Shown one piece after another: positions 6,276 to 7,578 of a DNA stretch of 7,578 bases. The notes below the pieces were generated by a model. The model was not told the DNA's origin. It did not search any database and saw only the letters and a program-made list of their open reading frames with translations. Source of the DNA: Betaproteobacteria bacterium (lineage in GTDB: Bacteria > Pseudomonadota > Gammaproteobacteria > Burkholderiales > Burkholderiaceae); NCBI GenBank assembly GCA_013205155.1, contig JABMMT010000267.1, forward strand, positions 1-7,578, in the 5' to 3' direction. Both the position numbers and the translations under genes were made by a program. Within the stretch, counting starts at the first letter, position 1, and every line of letters starts with the position of its first letter.

Positions 6276-6959
6276 ATGCTTAAGCTCTACTATCACCCAT
6301 CACCCAATCCAGCAAAAGTAGCTTTGTATTTAGAAGAGACCAATACGCCTTACGAAATTATTGTGACGGATACCCGTAAGGGCGATCAACACAAACCAGA
6401 ATTTAGAGCAATCAATCCCAATGGAAAGACGCCTGCTTTAGTCGATGGCGACATTAAGGTGTTCGATAGCAATGCCATCATGCTTTACTTGGGTGAAAAG
6501 ATTGGCAAGTTCATGCCAGCGAATACTCCCAAGGCACATGCCGAGCTATATTCATGGCTGATGTTTGTTGCTACGGGTATTGGACCTTATTGTGGACAAG
6601 CTGTTCACTTCAAACACTTTGCCCCAGAGCCAAAAGAATATGCCGTTAATCGTTATGACTTTGAAGCATGGCGTCATTGGCTGTTAATTGAAGAGCGTCT
6701 AGCTAAACAGCCCTATATGCTCAGTGAATACAGCATTGTGGATATGTCTGTTTGGGGCTGGGCAAGAGTCATTCCATTTGTACTGGGCGAAGGTGCCTGG
6801 GAAAAGTTACCTAGTGTGAAGCGATTGTTAGATGAAATCAATGCTAAGCCGAGCGCTCAGGCTGTGGAGGCTATTAAGGCCAAGTACACCTTCAAGACTG
6901 AAGTAGACGATGAGTCCAGAAAGAATCTGTTTCCAAGTAACGAACGACTCAAGAAGTAG
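6276..6959 (+). CDS. Glutathione S-transferase family protein
   Basis: This 227-residue cytoplasmic protein has the two-domain GST layout. The N-terminal thioredoxin-like domain (1-80) contains YYHPSPNPAKVALYLEE (S9 and N11 in the region that activates glutathione), NPNGKTPALVDG with the cis-proline P53, and FDSNAIMLYL with D64-S65 where E-S is usual. The all-helical C-terminal domain (about 88-205) includes SIVDMSVWGW, the N-capping-type motif of the family. Ser and Asn near the glutathione site, rather than Tyr, suggest a Nu/YfcG-like bacterial class, but this is a guess. AGAAAG precedes the ATG by 5 bases. It lies 56 bases after the DM13 gene; it may have its own promoter or be read through from upstream. 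Confidence 0.87.
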   Translation: MLKLYYHPSPNPAKVALYLEETNTPYEIIVTDTRKGDQHKPEFRAINPNGKTPALVDGDIKVFDSNAIMLYLGEKIGKFMPANTPKAHAELYSWLMFVATGIGPYCGQAVHFKHFAPEPKEYAVNRYDFEAWRHWLLIEERLAKQPYMLSEYSIVDMSVWGWARVIPFVLGEGAWEKLPSVKRLLDEINAKPSAQAVEAIKAKYTFKTEVDDESRKNLFPSNERLKK

Positions 6960-7071
6960 GATCAGGCGTCCTAGGCCCTGGTCGATTGCGCCCCGGGCCA
7001 CCAAGAATTCTAAAATACGAGATGTGGCTCATAAAATCTCTAGTGTCAGCCGCGGTCTGGTACCATTTCAT
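6949..7071 (-). CDS. Candidate 40-residue small protein, convergent with the GST gene
   Basis: On the minus strand an ATG at 7071 opens 40 codons ending in TGA at 6949. It starts MKWYQTAADTRDFMSHISYF, and its second half is rich in Gly, Pro and Arg (GGPGRNRPGPRTPDPTS). GGAAG lies 5 bases before the ATG, a good ribosome site. The stop overlaps the last 11 bases of the GST gene. The stretch is clearly more GC-rich than its surroundings, and GGCCC/GGGCC (6974-6978 with 6995-6999) could form a hairpin. No family is recognised and no promoter is clear. It may be a real small gene or a chance frame beside a GC-rich structure. Confidence 0.35.
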   Translation of the reverse strand: MKWYQTAADTRDFMSHISYFRILGGPGRNRPGPRTPDPTS

Positions 7072-7098
7072 CTGGTCTTCCAACTTTCCCCTTGACTA

Positions 7099-7168
7099 GA
7101 AACGTCCTTTAAAACGACAAACCAATTTGACATCCTTGTGGTGGTCAAGCGTGGATTTAAGCGACGCT
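7099..7168 (+). repeat. 70-base direct repeat, left copy
   Basis: This copy aligns without gaps to 7424-7493 with 14 differences that I counted, about 80% identity. It begins with an imperfect palindrome (GTCCTTTAAAACGAC) and ends with the hairpin AAGCGT/ACGCTT (7148-7153 with 7164-7169). It lies 75 bases before the 58-residue gene, whereas the right copy begins 3 bases after that gene. Confidence 0.7.
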
Positions 7169-7170
7169 TA

Positions 7171-7184
7171 TTGATGTAGGTCAA
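7171..7184 (+). promoter_or_regulatory. FNR/ANR-like box upstream of the 58-residue gene
   Basis: TTGAT-GTAG-GTCAA differs from the FNR-type consensus TTGAT-N4-ATCAA at one base and matches relaxed FNR/DNR-type sites. It lies just outside the 70-base repeat, whose other copy lacks it. If the -10 is TAACCT (7207-7212), the box centre would be about 41 bases before transcription start, the usual activating position. The -10 is poor, so this is tentative. Confidence 0.35.
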
Positions 7185-7243
7185 GAATATGGCCAAAGAC
7201 ATAAACTAACCTTAACTATGTATTTTTTAGAAGAAACATCAAT

Positions 7244-7420
7244 ATGAGCGCATTAAAAGACGCTATCGAGAAATTAAGAGAAACTGGGTCTATTGGGCTG
7301 GAAGATTTTAGAAGTCTGAAGATGAAGGATGTTGAACATCTCACAGAAGAAATCAAGCAATGGTGTCTTTATGGAAATGGCAATCCCGAGAAGTTGGGCA
7401 AGAAACATAAAGAGCATTAA
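7244..7420 (+). CDS. Small charged protein of unknown function (58 residues)
   Basis: The ATG at 7244 opens 58 codons to TAA at 7418-7420. The protein begins MSALKDAIEKLRETGSIGLE and ends NPEKLGKKHKEH. It is rich in Lys, Glu and His and looks helical, with a single Cys (C41) in QWCLYGNGN; there is no signal peptide or membrane segment. I recognise no family. The ribosome site is weak (AGAAG about 10 bases upstream). A nine-codon frame from the ATG at 7218 ends in a TGA that overlaps this start as ATGA, which could couple translation. The gene is flanked by two 70-base direct repeats and preceded by an FNR-like box. The protein-like composition makes it a probable real gene. Confidence 0.6.
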   Translation: MSALKDAIEKLRETGSIGLEDFRSLKMKDVEHLTEEIKQWCLYGNGNPEKLGKKHKEH

Positions 7421-7423
7421 CTC

Positions 7424-7493
7424 GAAATGTCCTTTAAAAGGACAAATCGATTAGACGTCCGTGTGGCAGCCAAGCGTTGCTTAAATCGACGCT
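7424..7493 (+). repeat. 70-base direct repeat, right copy
   Basis: This copy starts 3 bases after the stop of the 58-residue gene. It opens with the perfect palindrome TGTCCTTT-A-AAAGGACA (7428-7444) and closes with the hairpin AGCGTTG/CGACGCT (7473-7479 with 7487-7493), containing one G-T pair. It may double as the 3' structure of the small gene's transcript, though no T run follows either hairpin. Confidence 0.7.
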
Positions 7494-7526
7494 CAGAAGT
7501 GAACACTTTCAGAAAAGAAGTGCATG

Positions 7527-7550
7527 AAAAAACCATCCCGAAGGATGGTT
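7527..7550 (-). terminator. Intrinsic terminator for a minus-strand gene beyond the right edge
   Basis: On the minus strand the sequence reads AACCATCC-TTCG-GGATGGTT followed at once by more T residues (six in a row, 7527-7532). This is an 8-pair stem with the very stable C(UUCG)G loop and a U tract. On the plus strand the hairpin is followed by ATCAATTG, so it works mainly leftwards. It implies a minus-strand gene ending just right of, or within, 7551-7578. Confidence 0.75.
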
Positions 7551-7578
7551 ATCAATTGTCACAATAGAACTTAGTTAA

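Noticed and set aside
6974..6999. GGCCC/GGGCC hairpin after the GST gene as an intrinsic terminator
   Set aside because: The stem is interrupted and no T run follows on the plus strand, so it does not meet the pattern of an intrinsic terminator.
6910..7095. 61-codon plus-strand open frame across the GST end
   Set aside because: It overlaps the last 50 bases of the GST gene in another frame, and its start has no ribosome site. The opposite-strand frame is the better candidate here.

Overview
The window looks like a chromosomal accessory or intergenic-rich stretch of a betaproteobacterium of the family Burkholderiaceae. A low-GC freshwater lineage such as Polynucleobacter is my best guess. The basis is the moderate GC of the genes, AT-rich spacers, and a gene set of ordinary housekeeping and stress proteins. 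This placement is inference from style and content; no 16S or marker gene is present.

Layout, left to right. Positions 1-107 (minus) hold the first 35 codons of an exported protein that runs off the left edge. A roughly 400-base spacer follows, carrying a diverged intergenic repeat that ends in a palindrome. A two-gene minus-strand unit comes next: a three-module regulator-like protein (cNMP-binding-like fold, two CBS domains, DUF294/GlnD-type nucleotidyltransferase; 1191-3095) and, 3 bases downstream, a DnaQ-type DEDDh 3'-5' exonuclease (522-1187). A 789-base gene-free stretch (3096-3884) then holds a run of inverted repeats, two copies of the GTCGGTT/AACCGAC palindrome, a second copy of the composite repeat, and the 3' half of what appears to be a tRNA-Arg(UCU). 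Such a half tRNA is a typical scar or attachment site of an integrative element.

The centre is a divergent pair, an AraC-family regulator (3885-4655, minus) facing a peroxiredoxin-like protein (4744-5280, plus), with an inverted repeat in the shared 88-base promoter region. The plus-strand unit continues with a tautomerase-family protein (5324-5713) and an exported DM13-domain protein (5728-6219). A glutathione S-transferase (6276-6959) follows. Together they read as a small redox or electrophile-detoxification cluster, probably controlled by the AraC-type protein; that link is inferred from gene arrangement only.

The right end carries small or uncertain items. There is a candidate 40-residue minus-strand ORF overlapping the GST 3' end. 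A 58-residue plus-strand gene (7244-7420) has an FNR-like box upstream and is bracketed by two 70-base direct repeats about 80% identical. A minus-strand terminator with a UUCG loop implies another minus-strand gene beyond the right edge.

I see no CRISPR array, intact transposase, integrase, toxin-antitoxin pair or defence system. The most noteworthy signals are the intergenic repeat families, the tRNA half, and the hairpin-rich segment near 3300-3440.
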